A stretch of DNA of 64,000 bases from Neobacillus cucumis (GCF_002860255.1 NZ_PGVE01000024.1:39467-103466), one strand, 5' to 3'. Positions 1-8,339 are shown, numbered from the stretch's first letter. The notes: generated by a model not told the origin, from the letters alone. Made by a program: numbers and translations.

Positions 1-1139
1 TGTTCCTAACAGCCCTGCTCGGTGCTATGGTGATGACCTCGAGTGGTGATTTAATCACGTTATTTATCGGGTTGGAATTATTAACTGTTTCTTCTTATGT
101 TTTAGCGGGGATCCGCAAGCATAACTTAAAGTCAAACGAGTCAGCAATGAAATACGTCATTAACGGCGGAATTTCCACCGCTATTACCTTGTTTGGGATG
201 AGCTATGTGTACGGCTTAACAGGAACAACAAACCTGTACCAAATCTCGCAAACATTGTCAGCCGTGACAGATGCCCAGCATGCCTACCTGCTTGGTCTAT
301 CATTCTTAATGATCTTTGTCGGCCTGTCATTTAAATTGGGAGCGGCTCCGTTCCACATGTGGGCACCGGATGTTTACCAAGGGGCACCGACACCGGTGAC
401 GGCTTTCTTGAGTGTGATTTCTAAATCAGCCGGCTTTGTGATCGTCATCCGCTTGCTGATCGCGGTCTTTTACAATGCCGCACCAACAGGCGCAAACGGA
501 CAGGGCATCCTGTTTAAAATGCAAGACTACCTGGCAGTCATTGCCGCTGTGACAATGATTGTCGGAAACGTCGTCGCATTAAAACAGTCAGATATTAAGC
601 GGATGTTCGCTTACTCCAGTATTGCCCACGCCGGATATTTACTGGTTGCGTTAACCACATTAAGCTCGAACATGCTGTTCTCAATCTGGTTCTACCTGCT
701 TGCCTATATGCTCATGAACCTTGGTGCTTTTGCGGTCATCCAGCTGATCAGCGAGCAGGCTGGTTCGACGAAAATAGCCGACTTCGCTGGGCTTTACCGC
801 CGTTCGCCAGTCCTTGCCGTCATCATGGGCATTCTGCTTATTTCCTTGGCAGGCTTCCCGGGCACAGCCGGATTCATCGGGAAATTAAACATCTTTGTCG
901 GAGCCTTCTACGGTACACCGCACTATGTACTGGCATCGATCATGATTGCAACGACCGTTGTCTCGTATTTCTACTATTTCGGCGTCATGACGCAAATGTT
1001 CTTCCGCCCGGCAGCTGACGAGCGAAAACTGAACATTCCATTCGGCCTCGTCGTCGTCTTACTCGTTGCCGTCGTCGGTTCAGTCTTATTCGGAGTCGCG
1101 CCAAATATTGCACTAGACTTTTTAAATAATTTGCAATAA
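1..1139 (+). CDS. nuoN: NADH-quinone oxidoreductase subunit N, 3' part
   Basis: This is the C-terminal ~379 residues of the proton-pumping antiporter-like subunit N of respiratory complex I. The reading frame is open from base 3, so the gene starts before the window. It is a chain of hydrophobic helices with the family hallmarks: the segment LGAAPFHMWAPDVYQGAPTP near local residue 115, SDIKRMFAYSSIAHAGY near 200, and the late helix AGFPGTAGFIGKL. In this lineage nuoN closes the nuo operon, and a strong hairpin follows at about 1290. Next to nuoN one would expect ywzB (DUF1146), but that gene lies 17.8 kb downstream, beyond a stress-gene block. Confidence 0.95.
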   Translation, partial: FLTALLGAMVMTSSGDLITLFIGLELLTVSSYVLAGIRKHNLKSNESAMKYVINGGISTAITLFGMSYVYGLTGTTNLYQISQTLSAVTDAQHAYLLGLSFLMIFVGLSFKLGAAPFHMWAPDVYQGAPTPVTAFLSVISKSAGFVIVIRLLIAVFYNAAPTGANGQGILFKMQDYLAVIAAVTMIVGNVVALKQSDIKRMFAYSSIAHAGYLLVALTTLSSNMLFSIWFYLLAYMLMNLGAFAVIQLISEQAGSTKIADFAGLYRRSPVLAVIMGILLISLAGFPGTAGFIGKLNIFVGAFYGTPHYVLASIMIATTVVSYFYYFGVMTQMFFRPAADERKLNIPFGLVVVLLVAVVGSVLFGVAPNIALDFLNNLQ

Positions 1140-1285
1140 TTTTTGAAAAAGGAACTCTAGCTGGGGCTTTATACCTTGGCTTGTCCTGGGAGTTTATTTC
1201 CCGGGGAAATAAATGAATCATCCTGGCGGCTGCTTTGGGGAAGGCAGCCGACCCGGAAAAGGGTTAAATAAGGGGTAAATATAGA

Positions 1286-1318
1286 AAAAGAAGAGGCTGG
1301 GGGAGCCTCTTCTTTTTT
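1286..1318. terminator. Bidirectional hairpin terminator (nuoN / csbD)
   Basis: The stem GAAGAGGCT / AGCCTCTTC has a short G-rich loop. It has a T run on the plus side and an A run before it, so it can end both nuoN (+) and the csbD-like gene (-). Confidence 0.85.
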
Positions 1319-1330
1319 GTCCATATTTCA

Positions 1331-1501
1331 TTACTCTGAAAATTTATCTTTGATTTCTCCGATGCCTTCCTTCACTTTGCCCTTCGCTTTATCAAATTTA
1401 CCCTCTGCTTCCGTTGAACGGTCATCCGTTGTTTTCCCCCATTGTTCCTTTACTTCACCTTTGACTTGATCGACACGGCCTTTTACTTCTTCTTTATTCA
1501 T
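1331..1501 (-). CDS. csbD: CsbD family general stress protein
   Basis: A 56-residue, highly charged protein (MNKEEVKGRVDQVKGEVKEQ at the N-terminus). It has the CsbD family's repeated VKG-x-V-K pattern and a W near residue 21, and a second copy of the pattern (KAKGKVKEGIGEIKD) ends it. CsbD proteins are small sigma-B-controlled stress proteins of unknown biochemical role. A clear AAGGAGG lies 8 bases before the ATG. I found no sigma-B promoter in the 43 bases upstream, so it is probably co-transcribed with the lipoprotein gene ahead of it. Confidence 0.9.
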   Translation of the reverse strand: MNKEEVKGRVDQVKGEVKEQWGKTTDDRSTEAEGKFDKAKGKVKEGIGEIKDKFSE

Positions 1502-1544
1502 CTTGTTTGCCTCCTTTATTTTTATACACTTCGTTACATCTATC

Positions 1545-1784
1545 TTAGTTGTTGTTAGTATCCTCTTTCATTTCTTTTTCTACATTATTCTTAATATCAT
1601 TTAAGTTATTCTTTGTTTGCTTTATGTTTTCTTTAACCGAGTTTTTAGTACTGGTATCAACCGCATCTTTTTGCTGGCCGTCACTAACGCCATTGTCTTG
1701 GTCCACACCATCACCGCACCCGGCTAACCCGCCAAAAGTCAGTAACGCTGCTAATCCGCCAGCTAACAATGCTTTCTTCCTCAT
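1545..1784 (-). CDS. Small predicted lipoprotein, stress-associated
   Basis: A 79-residue protein with a lipoprotein signal peptide (MRKKALLAGGLAALLTFGGLAGC, lipobox LAGC with the cysteine near residue 23). The mature part is short and hydrophilic, rich in D, N and K (KENIKQTKNNLNDIKNNVEKE), probably helical. I chose the ATG at 1784 because GGAGGAG stands 6 bases before it; a longer reading from 1829 adds residues with no ribosome site. A sigma-B-like promoter lies upstream and csbD follows, which suggests a two-gene stress operon. I do not recognise a specific family. Confidence 0.75.
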   Translation of the reverse strand: MRKKALLAGGLAALLTFGGLAGCGDGVDQDNGVSDGQQKDAVDTSTKNSVKENIKQTKNNLNDIKNNVEKEMKEDTNNN

Positions 1785-1821
1785 TGTTTCTCCTCCTTTT
1801 GTTATTTGGTTGTTGTGTATA

Positions 1822-1847
1822 ATTCCCACGGAAACTGCTCACGAAAC
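1822..1847 (-). promoter_or_regulatory. Sigma-B-like promoter for lipoprotein-csbD
   Basis: Read on the minus strand: -35 GTTTCG (1847-1842), 14 bp, -10 GGGAAT (1827-1822), 38 bases before the ATG at 1784. The -10 differs from GGGTAT at one base. Confidence 0.6.
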
Positions 1848-1861
1848 TCATTTTTTCAAAT

Positions 1862-1886
1862 GTTTGAAACAAAACAGACCGGGTAT
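1862..1886 (+). promoter_or_regulatory. Sigma-B-like promoter for the MscS-type channel
   Basis: -35 GTTTGA (1862-1867), 13 bp, -10 GGGTAT (1881-1886), 45 bases before the start. It is divergent from the lipoprotein promoter. Confidence 0.75.
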
Positions 1887-1931
1887 ACCATCTAGCAAAC
1901 GAAATGAAAGATACAAAAAGGAGCGATGTTT

Positions 1932-3431
1932 ATGAACGTAAAAGATATGTTAGCTGGCTGGTACATATACACAGATCAGATTCCTAGACTGATATTAGCA
2001 CTAGTCGTCCTAGTAGCGGGCTGGCTCATTGCCAAAGGAATAGGAAAAGCGGTGACATCCTTATTAAAGAAGACAAGTTTGGATGACAAACTATTTTCTA
2101 GCTTTGGCAACACAAGACGATATTCCTCTGAAACGATTATTGGAAAAATAGTTTACTATACGTTATTAGTGGTTGTCTTTATCATCTTTTTCAATATGTT
2201 GAACCTAAGTTTGATTGCTTCACCACTGGTGAATATGATGTCAACCATAACAGGAGCCATTCCACATCTAATAAAAGCAGCTCTCATTCTACTGTTTGCA
2301 TGGGTGGTTGCCTATCTGCTGCGTCTGCTTTTCAAAAAGGCCGCATCGATGCTTCATTTAGAATCAAGATTAGTTAAATGGAAGATGGCAGAAAATGAAG
2401 TAAATGCTCATTATAGTGTAGAAAGAATTGCCCAGGGAGTGTTCTACTTTGTTCTTTTGCTATTTTTACCAGGGGTATTGGGAGCCTTACAAATTGAAGG
2501 GATTTCTGGACCATTCACACATGCATTAACTTCTATGGTAGCTTTTATTCCGAAATTATTTGCCGCCGCACTGATTGTGTTCATCGGCTGGCTGATTGCG
2601 AAGCTTGTTCGTGATATCTTAACAAACTTCTTAAAAAGTTTGGGAGCCGATTCATTAGGTCAGCGTTTTGGCGTCATGAAAAATCAAGAAGATACGAATC
2701 TATCTAGTATAATCGGAAATATTGTCTTTATCTTCATCTTAATCCCAACCATTATCACGGCTTTGGAAAAACTAGATTTGAAGGGGATCTCTGAACCTGC
2801 CATTGCGATGTTAAATCACATATTAACGCTCATTCCTAATATTGTGGTTGCCATCATTCTCATGTTAGTTGGGATCTGGCTTGGAAAATGGATTGAAAAA
2901 ATGGTTGTACAAATGCTATGGCGTCTTCGCTTTGATAGCATCTTCCAACAGATAGGAATTGGTTCAGCAGCACAGGAAAAATCAAAGTATTCCTTATCAC
3001 AGGTGGTCGGACTGCTTGTTAAAATTGTAGTTGTTTTATTATTTGCGGTTGAAGCCTTACAAATTGTACATTTAGACTTCTTAGTAACATTGGCTACAGG
3101 AGTCATTGCCTACCTGCCGATGTTATTAGCCGCTATATTAATCTTAGGAGTAGGATTGTATTTAGGACACTTAATCGAGCGTGTTTTACAAAATGTCATT
3201 AAAAATAACTACTCACGTACTCTTGCTGCTATTGCTAAATATACGATTTTTGCCATCGCTGTATTTATGGCATTAGATCAGCTTGGTGTTGCACATTCCA
3301 TTGTTAATGCAGCCTTCATTTTAGTATTAGGCGGGTTGGCCTTGGCATTTGGTCTAGCATTTGGTCTTGGCGGAAAGGCCTTTGCTGCTAAATATTTAGA
3401 AAAACTAGACGATAAGCTGGATAAAAAGTAA
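1932..3431 (+). CDS. MscS-like channel protein with repeated conserved TM helices
   Basis: A 499-residue membrane protein built from repeats of a GW-L-I-AK / LVG-WLGKWIE type helix followed by a short soluble stretch. Such helices recur near residues 15-40, 90-130, 195-230, 285-320 and 385-415. It ends with a Gly/Ala-rich pore-like helix (GGLALAFGLAFGLGGKAFAAKYLE) as in the small mechanosensitive channel group with conserved TM-helix repeats. The likely role is release of solutes or osmotic adaptation. I chose ATG 1932 over 1926 because AAGGAG (1918-1923) gives proper spacing only to the second. Its own sigma-B-like promoter fits an osmotic stress role. No beta/MscS C-terminal domain is evident, so channel activity is inferred from family only. 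Confidence 0.8.
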   Translation: MNVKDMLAGWYIYTDQIPRLILALVVLVAGWLIAKGIGKAVTSLLKKTSLDDKLFSSFGNTRRYSSETIIGKIVYYTLLVVVFIIFFNMLNLSLIASPLVNMMSTITGAIPHLIKAALILLFAWVVAYLLRLLFKKAASMLHLESRLVKWKMAENEVNAHYSVERIAQGVFYFVLLLFLPGVLGALQIEGISGPFTHALTSMVAFIPKLFAAALIVFIGWLIAKLVRDILTNFLKSLGADSLGQRFGVMKNQEDTNLSSIIGNIVFIFILIPTIITALEKLDLKGISEPAIAMLNHILTLIPNIVVAIILMLVGIWLGKWIEKMVVQMLWRLRFDSIFQQIGIGSAAQEKSKYSLSQVVGLLVKIVVVLLFAVEALQIVHLDFLVTLATGVIAYLPMLLAAILILGVGLYLGHLIERVLQNVIKNNYSRTLAAIAKYTIFAIAVFMALDQLGVAHSIVNAAFILVLGGLALAFGLAFGLGGKAFAAKYLEKLDDKLDKK

Positions 3432-3449
3432 TCAATAATAGGCCATGGC

Positions 3450-3487
3450 AATCCGGAATCCAAGCGGGATTTCGGATTGTTATGTTT
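3450..3487 (+). terminator. Terminator after the MscS-like gene
   Basis: Stem AATCCGGAATCC / GGATTTCGGATT followed by a weak T stretch; it lies before the next gene's ribosome site. Confidence 0.6.
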
Positions 3488-3508
3488 TACGGGAGGTGTT
3501 TTTAGCGA

Positions 3509-4795
3509 ATGCTGTGGTTGAATGTGTTTACCATCATCCTATTGATCATCCTAACTGGATTTTTTGTTGCGGTTGAATTTGCGATTGTTAAAGTAAGAAC
3601 ATCACGGATTGAACAATTGATTACGGAAGGGGAGAAGCGGGCGGTTGCCGCCAAGAGGGTCGTTACTCATCTCGATGAGTATCTATCAGCTTGCCAGCTA
3701 GGTATCACTGTAACAGCACTAGGCCTCGGGTGGCTTGGGGAACCGACGGTTGAAAAACTATTTCATCCCGTGTTAGCTTATTTCCGCCTAAATGAGGCGG
3801 TTACCCACTTGTTATCTTTTACGCTGGCGTTTGTTGTGGTTACCTTTATCCATGTAGTCGCAGGGGAATTGGCGCCAAAAACCTTCGCCATCCAAAAAGC
3901 GGAGCAAATTACACTGTCGTTTGCCAAGCCTATTATTTGGTTTTACAAAATCTGTTTTCCGTTTATTTGGCTTTTAAACCATTCCGCCCGTCTGCTTGTC
4001 GGAATTTTTGGTTTCAAGCCTGTCTCTGAACATGAATTGGCACACTCGGAGGAAGAGCTGCGCATCCTCTTATCGGAGAGCTATAAAAGCGGAGAAATCA
4101 ATCGTAGCGAGTGGCGATATGTGAACAATATTTTTGAGTTTGATGAGCGTCTGGCCAAAGAAATCATGGTGCCCCGCACAGAGATGTGCTGCATATCGCT
4201 AGACGATACAATCGAAGTCATTGCTCAAAAGCTTCGTAATGAAAAATATACCCGCTATCCTGTGGTAGATGGGGATAAGGATCATGTTTTAGGGATGTTG
4301 AATGTGAAAATGTTATTAACACACCGATTTTTGAGTAAAAGCTCGACTCAAGAATGGAAGATTGAAGACCATATTCAGCCTGTGATTACGGTGATTGATA
4401 ACATCCCGATTCATGACCTCTTGCTGCTGATGCAAAAGGAACGGACCCATATGGCCATTTTACTTGATGAATATGGCGGTACATCAGGGTTAGTAACCGT
4501 TGAAGATATCATTGAGGAAATCGTCGGGGAGGTAAGAGATGAATTTGATGCGGACGAGGTTTCTGAGATTCGGACCATCACGCCGCGCGCCCATTATATT
4601 ATTGATGGGAAGGTTTCTATTCATACGGTGAACGAGCTGCTGGGGACCGATTTACATGCTGAGGGAATCGAAACGCTTGGCGGTTGGTTTTTAACAGAAA
4701 GGTCTTCTGTGGTAGAGGCTCAAGGATTTACCTTTAAAGTCATCGAATCAGATGGATATCACATCAAATATGTAGAAGTCGAAAAAGCCTCTTGA
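3509..4795 (+). CDS. CNNM/CorC-type membrane protein (DUF21-CBS-CorC_HlyC)
   Basis: A 428-residue protein of the group often labelled hemolysin family, close to B. subtilis YhdP/MpfA and YqhB, linked to magnesium or divalent cation efflux. Domains: DUF21 membrane domain (~1-190, with [20 protein letters not shown] and [12 protein letters not shown]), a tandem CBS pair (~210-335, with [19 protein letters not shown] and [16 protein letters not shown]), then a CorC_HlyC domain to the end ([16 protein letters not shown]). Full length for the family. The start follows GGGAGGTG with 11 bases spacing. It may share the upstream channel gene's promoter by read-through, as no separate promoter was seen. 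Confidence 0.88.
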   Translation: MLWLNVFTIILLIILTGFFVAVEFAIVKVRTSRIEQLITEGEKRAVAAKRVVTHLDEYLSACQLGITVTALGLGWLGEPTVEKLFHPVLAYFRLNEAVTHLLSFTLAFVVVTFIHVVAGELAPKTFAIQKAEQITLSFAKPIIWFYKICFPFIWLLNHSARLLVGIFGFKPVSEHELAHSEEELRILLSESYKSGEINRSEWRYVNNIFEFDERLAKEIMVPRTEMCCISLDDTIEVIAQKLRNEKYTRYPVVDGDKDHVLGMLNVKMLLTHRFLSKSSTQEWKIEDHIQPVITVIDNIPIHDLLLLMQKERTHMAILLDEYGGTSGLVTVEDIIEEIVGEVRDEFDADEVSEIRTITPRAHYIIDGKVSIHTVNELLGTDLHAEGIETLGGWFLTERSSVVEAQGFTFKVIESDGYHIKYVEVEKAS

Positions 4796-4849
4796 TAGAG
4801 CGGGCACTGAATAACACTCTTAAAATTAGGTTTGTTTGTCTGAATTGGC

Positions 4850-4982
4850 TGTTGATTTCCGCTCCAGGCGGCTTCGCTTTCCGCGGGCGTGCCGGGGAGC
4901 CTCCTCGGTGTTTAACGCCTGCGGGGTCTCCCCTGCCCCGTACTCCCGCAGGAGTCTTCGCCGCCTTCCGCTCCAATCAACA
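4850..4982. repeat. GC-rich palindromic repeat, copy A
   Basis: About 133 bp, bounded by TGTTGATT and AATCAACA. Inside are the segments GCTTTCCGCGGGCGTGCC, GGAGCCTCCTCGG and CCCGCAGGAGTC. Same family as 5210-5341 and 35121-35249 (opposite orientation). The whole unit is an imperfect palindrome able to form a long hairpin. This kind of element is common between genes in Bacillaceae. Confidence 0.9.
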
Positions 4983-5146
4983 GGGGTATTTAAAAAGACT
5001 GTCCATTTAAAATAATAATCTAATCCTATCATTCTACGATCAGTTGGAACCATTAACGTCATTTTAAAATACTATTATCTTTTAGATGTCCTCGTTCAAG
5101 AGATTTAAGGTAAAAGTGATCACACCTACTTCACCTGCCAAAAAGA

Positions 5147-5185
5147 TTGCAACACACTTAGCTTGGTTTGAAAAAGTGTGTTGCA
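5147..5185. repeat. Perfect 12-bp inverted repeat
   Basis: TGCAACACACTT (5148-5159) pairs with AAGTGTGTTGCA (5174-5185) across a 14-base loop. No T run follows, so it is not a plain terminator, and it does not match the neighbouring palindromes. Confidence 0.6.
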
Positions 5186-5209
5186 GTACTTTAGATTGAT
5201 TTGCCTCCC

Positions 5210-5341
5210 TGTTGATTGGAGCGGAGGGCACTCGACTCCTGCGGGATAGAGAGGTAACGGGAGACCCCGCAGGCGCCTTTAGCGCCGAGGAGGCTCCCGG
5301 ACCTCCCCGCGGAAAGCGAGTGCCCGGAGTGGAAATCAACA
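5210..5341. repeat. GC-rich palindromic repeat, copy B
   Basis: About 132 bp, bounded by TGTTGATT and AATCAACA, with GACTCCTGCGGGA, GGGAGACCCCGCAGGCGC, CGCCGAGGAGGCTCCC and CGCGGAAAGCGAG in that order. It is more diverged in the middle than copies A and C. Confidence 0.9.
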
Positions 5342-5394
5342 GGCCAGTTAGCAGACACTAATCAATTAATAAAAAAGTTGGTAATCAGATTTAG

Positions 5395-5437
5395 ACAAAA
5401 ATAAGAAATTGCCGAGAAAAATATCCTTTCTCGACAA
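5395..5437 (-). terminator. Terminator of the TrkA-C gene
   Basis: Read on the minus strand: stem TTGTCGAGAAA / TTTCTCGGCAA followed by a T-rich tail. A second small hairpin (GCCTCT / AGAGGC, 5443-5460) with a plus-strand T run lies next to it. Confidence 0.65.
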
Positions 5438-5461
5438 TCTGGGCCTCTTGATAGAGGCTTT

Positions 5462-6175
5462 TTATATGATTTTCGATTGTTCGAAGTTCTTTTGGTTTTC
5501 TTTCATGATGGATATATCCTCGTGCAGGATGCTGAAGATCACCTCTTTTACACCATAAATCAAAAGCTGATCCCCTTCGTGAAGCTTCGTATCATAGAGG
5601 TTTTTGCGAATCTTGATGTCACCGCGCTGAATAAACAATAAAACCAGATCCAACTCTTCATAATCCTTAATGGCTTCATGAAATGTTTGGTTTACAAGGG
5701 CAGAGTCCTCATAAATATAAAGATGGAGCAGAAGATCTTCTTTATTATTCAAAAAAACATCACGAATCGGCAGATCCGCTAGTTCGATTGTTTGCTTCAT
5801 TTGGCGATTGAAAAACTTAGCCATGACCCGACGGACGCTCTCCATTTTTAACACGCCCAAGAGGACCATAACAGCGGCGGCGCAGATCAAAATTTCTTTT
5901 GCCCGAAGACCCTCTGAAAGAAATTGGCTGATGGATGAAATAATCACGGCCAGGGAAAAGGCACCAAACAAAATCAGAAAGGTGGCGAGCTTTCGGCGGA
6001 TTGGATGCCCTAAGATCAGCTCGGATTCCCCGGTAGTAAAACCGGTTCCCGTCATCATGGAGATTACTTGAAACCTGGAGACCTCCACCTTCAGCCCTGT
6101 TAAGCGGAACAAAATGACAAATATTTCAATCACAGCAAAAATAATCAGCATGTAGATAAACAAAAAAAGAATCAT
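5462..6175 (-). CDS. Membrane protein with C-terminal TrkA-C (RCK_C) domain
   Basis: A 237-residue protein. Three hydrophobic segments occupy the N-terminal half (about residues 1-25, 60-80 and 90-110). A conserved-looking loop VSRFQVISMMTGTGFTTGESELILGHPIRRKLA lies between the first two. The C-terminal ~90 residues form a TrkA-C ligand-binding fold (DLPIRDVFLN..., ending in KLHEGDQLLIYGVKE). TrkA-C domains sense nucleotides such as c-di-AMP or ions and regulate K+ transport, so a role in ion homeostasis is likely but the substrate is unknown. The ATG at 6175 follows GAGGTG; a longer frame from 6211 lacks a ribosome site. It lies downstream of another stress gene behind a hairpin. Confidence 0.75.
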   Translation of the reverse strand: MILFLFIYMLIIFAVIEIFVILFRLTGLKVEVSRFQVISMMTGTGFTTGESELILGHPIRRKLATFLILFGAFSLAVIISSISQFLSEGLRAKEILICAAAVMVLLGVLKMESVRRVMAKFFNRQMKQTIELADLPIRDVFLNNKEDLLLHLYIYEDSALVNQTFHEAIKDYEELDLVLLFIQRGDIKIRKNLYDTKLHEGDQLLIYGVKEVIFSILHEDISIMKENQKNFEQSKII

Positions 6176-6190
6176 TTGTATCACCTCATA

Positions 6191-6221
6191 AAAATAGTTG
6201 GGGCTAAACACTGCCCCAACT
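6191..6221 (-). terminator. Hairpin between two minus-strand stress genes
   Basis: Minus strand: AGTTGGGGC / GCCCCAACT with a 7-base loop, then ATTTTTATG. It probably works as a partial terminator, letting some transcription run into the TrkA-C gene. Confidence 0.7.
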
Positions 6222-6229
6222 GAACGCTG

Positions 6230-6499
6230 TTACTGCATTTTCTCATTATAAAATTGAACGGAGTACATCGCGCCTTCATCCACCATTTTGTTATCTTCCA
6301 CATCCTGTGGATGCGGATGACCGCCTTTCTGAATAGGAAGCTGTTCACTTTTTTGATAGGCCGTTGGCAAAATCTTTCGTTTCCAATCTCTTAATATTGT
6401 TTCTGCCTTGATTCGATTAGGTTTATTGCTCAGCCACATTGCCGCCGAAGCACCAACTCCTACTGCTAATAGTGAACTCATACTTAAGACTCGTTTCAT
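6230..6499 (-). CDS. Small membrane-anchored protein of unknown function
   Basis: An 89-residue protein beginning MKRVLSMSSLLAVGVGASAAMWL, one N-terminal hydrophobic segment, then a basic and hydrophilic tail (KPNRIKAETILRDWKRKILP; PIQKGGHPHPQDVEDNKMVDEGAMYSVQFYNEKMQ). It resembles short YtxH-type stress proteins only in layout; I do not assign a family. AAGGAGGGAC stands before the ATG. A good sigma-B-like promoter lies 45 bases upstream, supporting it as a real stress gene. Confidence 0.7.
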   Translation of the reverse strand: MKRVLSMSSLLAVGVGASAAMWLSNKPNRIKAETILRDWKRKILPTAYQKSEQLPIQKGGHPHPQDVEDNKMVDEGAMYSVQFYNEKMQ

Positions 6500-6544
6500 A
6501 AAAATGTCCCTCCTTAAGATTTGAAGAACCTATTTAATCCATGA

Positions 6545-6570
6545 ATACCCGCTTTGCTGAAAGATGAAAC
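6545..6570 (-). promoter_or_regulatory. Sigma-B-like promoter for the 6230-6499 gene
   Basis: Minus strand: -35 GTTTCA (6570-6565), 14 bp, -10 GGGTAT (6550-6545). It lies back to back with the CorA-type promoter, whose -35 starts at the next base. Confidence 0.75.
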
Positions 6571-6596
6571 GTTTAAATTTGCTGATAAGGGGGGAT
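6571..6596 (+). promoter_or_regulatory. Possible sigma-B-like promoter for the CorA-type gene
   Basis: -35 GTTTAA (6571-6576), 14 bp, -10 GGGGAT (6591-6596), or GGGATA with 15 bp. Close to the start at 6621, leaving a short leader. Confidence 0.5.
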
Positions 6597-6620
6597 AAGT
6601 TCTAAAGAGGAGGGATTCGT

Positions 6621-7547
6621 TTGGAAAAATATATTGGTTTGAACGAGTGGACGTGGGTGGAGTGGGACAGAGAGAAGATGGACCAAAGCACACCTAGCAG
6701 GGATCCAGTCATGACTGCCTGGCTAAAGCAGGTTGGAAACGATAAAACCAATAGTTTGCGTGTAACCAGCCTAGAGAACGGCGAAAAAGTCATAAATGGT
6801 TCTCTCATTTATAAACAAAGCTACGAAGAGGAAAAGGATTATAAAATCTTCCATTTCTTTTTGACATCTAATCAATTGATTACGGCCGATCTTGAAATCC
6901 GCTCCTTAGATAGGGACATACTGTACTGCTTATTATCACGAACCAGTAATGCCGTGGAAGGTTTTTTACTTTTTCTGGGAGAATTGATGAACGAACTGCT
7001 AGTGGATATTGATCAGTTTGAGGAGACACTTAAGACCCTGATTTGGAGCATGAGAAAAAGAAATGAAATAGGGATTCTTGAACTAGTCTATAAACGCCGT
7101 CATGAACTGCTAATTTGCAAAAATTTGTTAATTCCTATCAATGAAGTAAAAATGGCCATAGATGAAGTTCATTTTCCTGATGTGAACGAGGGAGAATTTT
7201 TTTCGTGTACCTGTAAACGGATTGAGCGGGCAATGGTGCTGCTCAATGAATATGAGCATGAAATTGACTCGCTGATCAATTTGGAAGAGGTCATTTCGTC
7301 CCATCGCGGGAATGAAATTATGAAAACATTAACGGTATTAACCACCATTTTTACACCGATTATGGCGTATGGGGCATTATGGGGCATGAATTTTAAGCAT
7401 ATGCCTGAGTTAGGGTGGCGCTATGGCTATATTTTTTCAATTATAATCATTATTATTTCCACCGTCCTTTTATATGGCTATTTAAAAGTGAAAGGCTGGA
7501 CAGGCGATTTGTTAAAAGGAAAAAAGAGAGGATCGTTTTTTAAATAA
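6621..7547 (+). CDS. CorA family divalent metal transporter
   Basis: A 308-residue protein with a long cytoplasmic N-terminal region (predicted alpha/beta then long helices at ~110-240) and two C-terminal membrane helices. The family signature GMN is present in YGALWGMNFKHMPEL just after the first helix, about residue 255. CorA proteins form pentameric Mg2+/Co2+ channels. The start is TTG at 6621, preceded by GGAGGGA; no nearer ATG fits. It stands alone behind a possible sigma-B promoter. The motif after GMN is KHMPEL, which is typical of the wider family. Confidence 0.85.
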   Translation: MEKYIGLNEWTWVEWDREKMDQSTPSRDPVMTAWLKQVGNDKTNSLRVTSLENGEKVINGSLIYKQSYEEEKDYKIFHFFLTSNQLITADLEIRSLDRDILYCLLSRTSNAVEGFLLFLGELMNELLVDIDQFEETLKTLIWSMRKRNEIGILELVYKRRHELLICKNLLIPINEVKMAIDEVHFPDVNEGEFFSCTCKRIERAMVLLNEYEHEIDSLINLEEVISSHRGNEIMKTLTVLTTIFTPIMAYGALWGMNFKHMPELGWRYGYIFSIIIIIISTVLLYGYLKVKGWTGDLLKGKKRGSFFK

Positions 7548-7550
7548 TAG

Positions 7551-7576
7551 GTTTGAGCAGTCACTTTAAGTGGTAC
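7551..7576 (+). promoter_or_regulatory. Possible sigma-B-like promoter for the 7724 gene
   Basis: -35 GTTTGA (7551-7556), 14 bp, -10 TGGTAC (7571-7576). The -10 has two departures from GGGTAT and the leader would be about 140 bases, so this is the weakest of the set. Confidence 0.4.
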
Positions 7577-7723
7577 TACATGAATAGAGGCAGCAAAAAG
7601 CTGTCCAATAATGAATGAAGGGAAGAGGGTGATTGAAGTATGTGGTTGCCTGTTCGGTAAACCCTGCATGAAAAACTAGGGATGAAAAACAGCAGTCGAG
7701 GAAAATAAAAGGAGGCAATCGTT

Positions 7724-8062
7724 ATGGCAAAGAATTATACGGATACGAAGGATATGGAACAAGCAGGCATCAAGGAAGATGACGTTCTTTATAAAAATAG
7801 AACGATGGACGACGAGAGGGACTTGTCAAACAAGTACGGCCATAGACAGGATGATCTTCCCTCGGATGTGCTAAGCTCCCAAGAGGACCGTCAAGAACCG
7901 GAGCGGCAGATGGCCGGTTATAATATTGCCCGGAGCGATGAGCAAGACGATGATCCAAATAATGAATTACGAAAAAAGAATAAAGATCCCAATCCAGAAA
8001 AACAGGTAGATGAATTCTATCAGAGATATGGTCAAGACGACCCGCTGGAGAAACAGATTTAA
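7724..8062 (+). CDS. Hydrophilic acidic protein of unknown function
   Basis: A 112-residue, strongly charged protein with no hydrophobic core (MAKNYTDTKDMEQAGIKEDD...; many D, E, Q, K and R residues; ends YQRYGQDDPLEKQI). Likely soluble and largely disordered, as many stress-induced hydrophilins are; that comparison is inference. AAAGGAGGC precedes the ATG at good spacing. A strong terminator follows 30 bases after the stop. Confidence 0.65.
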   Translation: MAKNYTDTKDMEQAGIKEDDVLYKNRTMDDERDLSNKYGHRQDDLPSDVLSSQEDRQEPERQMAGYNIARSDEQDDDPNNELRKKNKDPNPEKQVDEFYQRYGQDDPLEKQI

Positions 8063-8091
8063 CAGAATGGGATCGATTTTTATTAATAGAC

Positions 8092-8128
8092 AAGGGGCTT
8101 GCACCGATAAGAGTGCAAGCCCCTTTTA
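8092..8128. terminator. Bidirectional terminator
   Basis: Stem AAGGGGCTTGCAC / GTGCAAGCCCCTT with T-rich flanks on both strands, between the convergent genes at 7724-8062 and 8129-8299. Confidence 0.9.
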
Positions 8129-8299
8129 TCATTGCAGTGGATCTTGAGTTTTGTCGTCTTCCTCCTCCAGCTCAGAGCCAGTTTTCGCTTCCTTCATTTC
8201 CTTGCCAAGCTTTTTAACCTCCTCGAAGTTCTGTGCCATCGATCCATTTTTCTCAGTCTCCACCTTCAACTTCGTTTTTAACTTATTCATTTCATCCAT
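8129..8299 (-). CDS. Small hydrophilic protein behind a sigma-B promoter
   Basis: A 56-residue protein (MDEMNKLKTKLKVETEKNGS, then MAQNFEEVKKLGKEMKEAKT and an acidic tail). Predicted helical, very charged. AAGGAGA precedes the ATG at 8299. An opposite-strand serine-rich open frame over the same bases is its antisense shadow. A clear sigma-B-like promoter starts 41 bases upstream. I do not recognise the family. Confidence 0.65.
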   Translation of the reverse strand: MDEMNKLKTKLKVETEKNGSMAQNFEEVKKLGKEMKEAKTGSELEEEDDKTQDPLQ

Positions 8300-8339
8300 T
8301 CCACTCAATCTCCTTTTCCTTTTATTTGGTAGCTTCTAT

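Larger units (their letters stand above)
4796..5461. other. 666-bp gene-free stretch with repeats
   Basis: No supported gene. Most of it is two GC-rich palindromic elements (4850-4982 and 5210-5341) with a separate perfect inverted repeat between them (5147-5185). Several short open frames here (rich in R, G and P) are products of the palindromes and are not considered genes. Confidence 0.8.

Noticed and set aside
1549..1935. 128-codon plus-strand frame over the lipoprotein gene
   Set aside because: Antisense shadow of a gene with lipobox, ribosome site and promoter.
4764..5062. Open frames on both strands with Arg/Pro/Gly-rich products
   Set aside because: They are read out of the GC-rich palindromic repeat; no ribosome site, and the same odd peptides appear from copies B and C.
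5082..5339. 85-codon minus-strand frame over palindrome B
   Set aside because: Product of the repeat and flanking hairpin; no gene signals.
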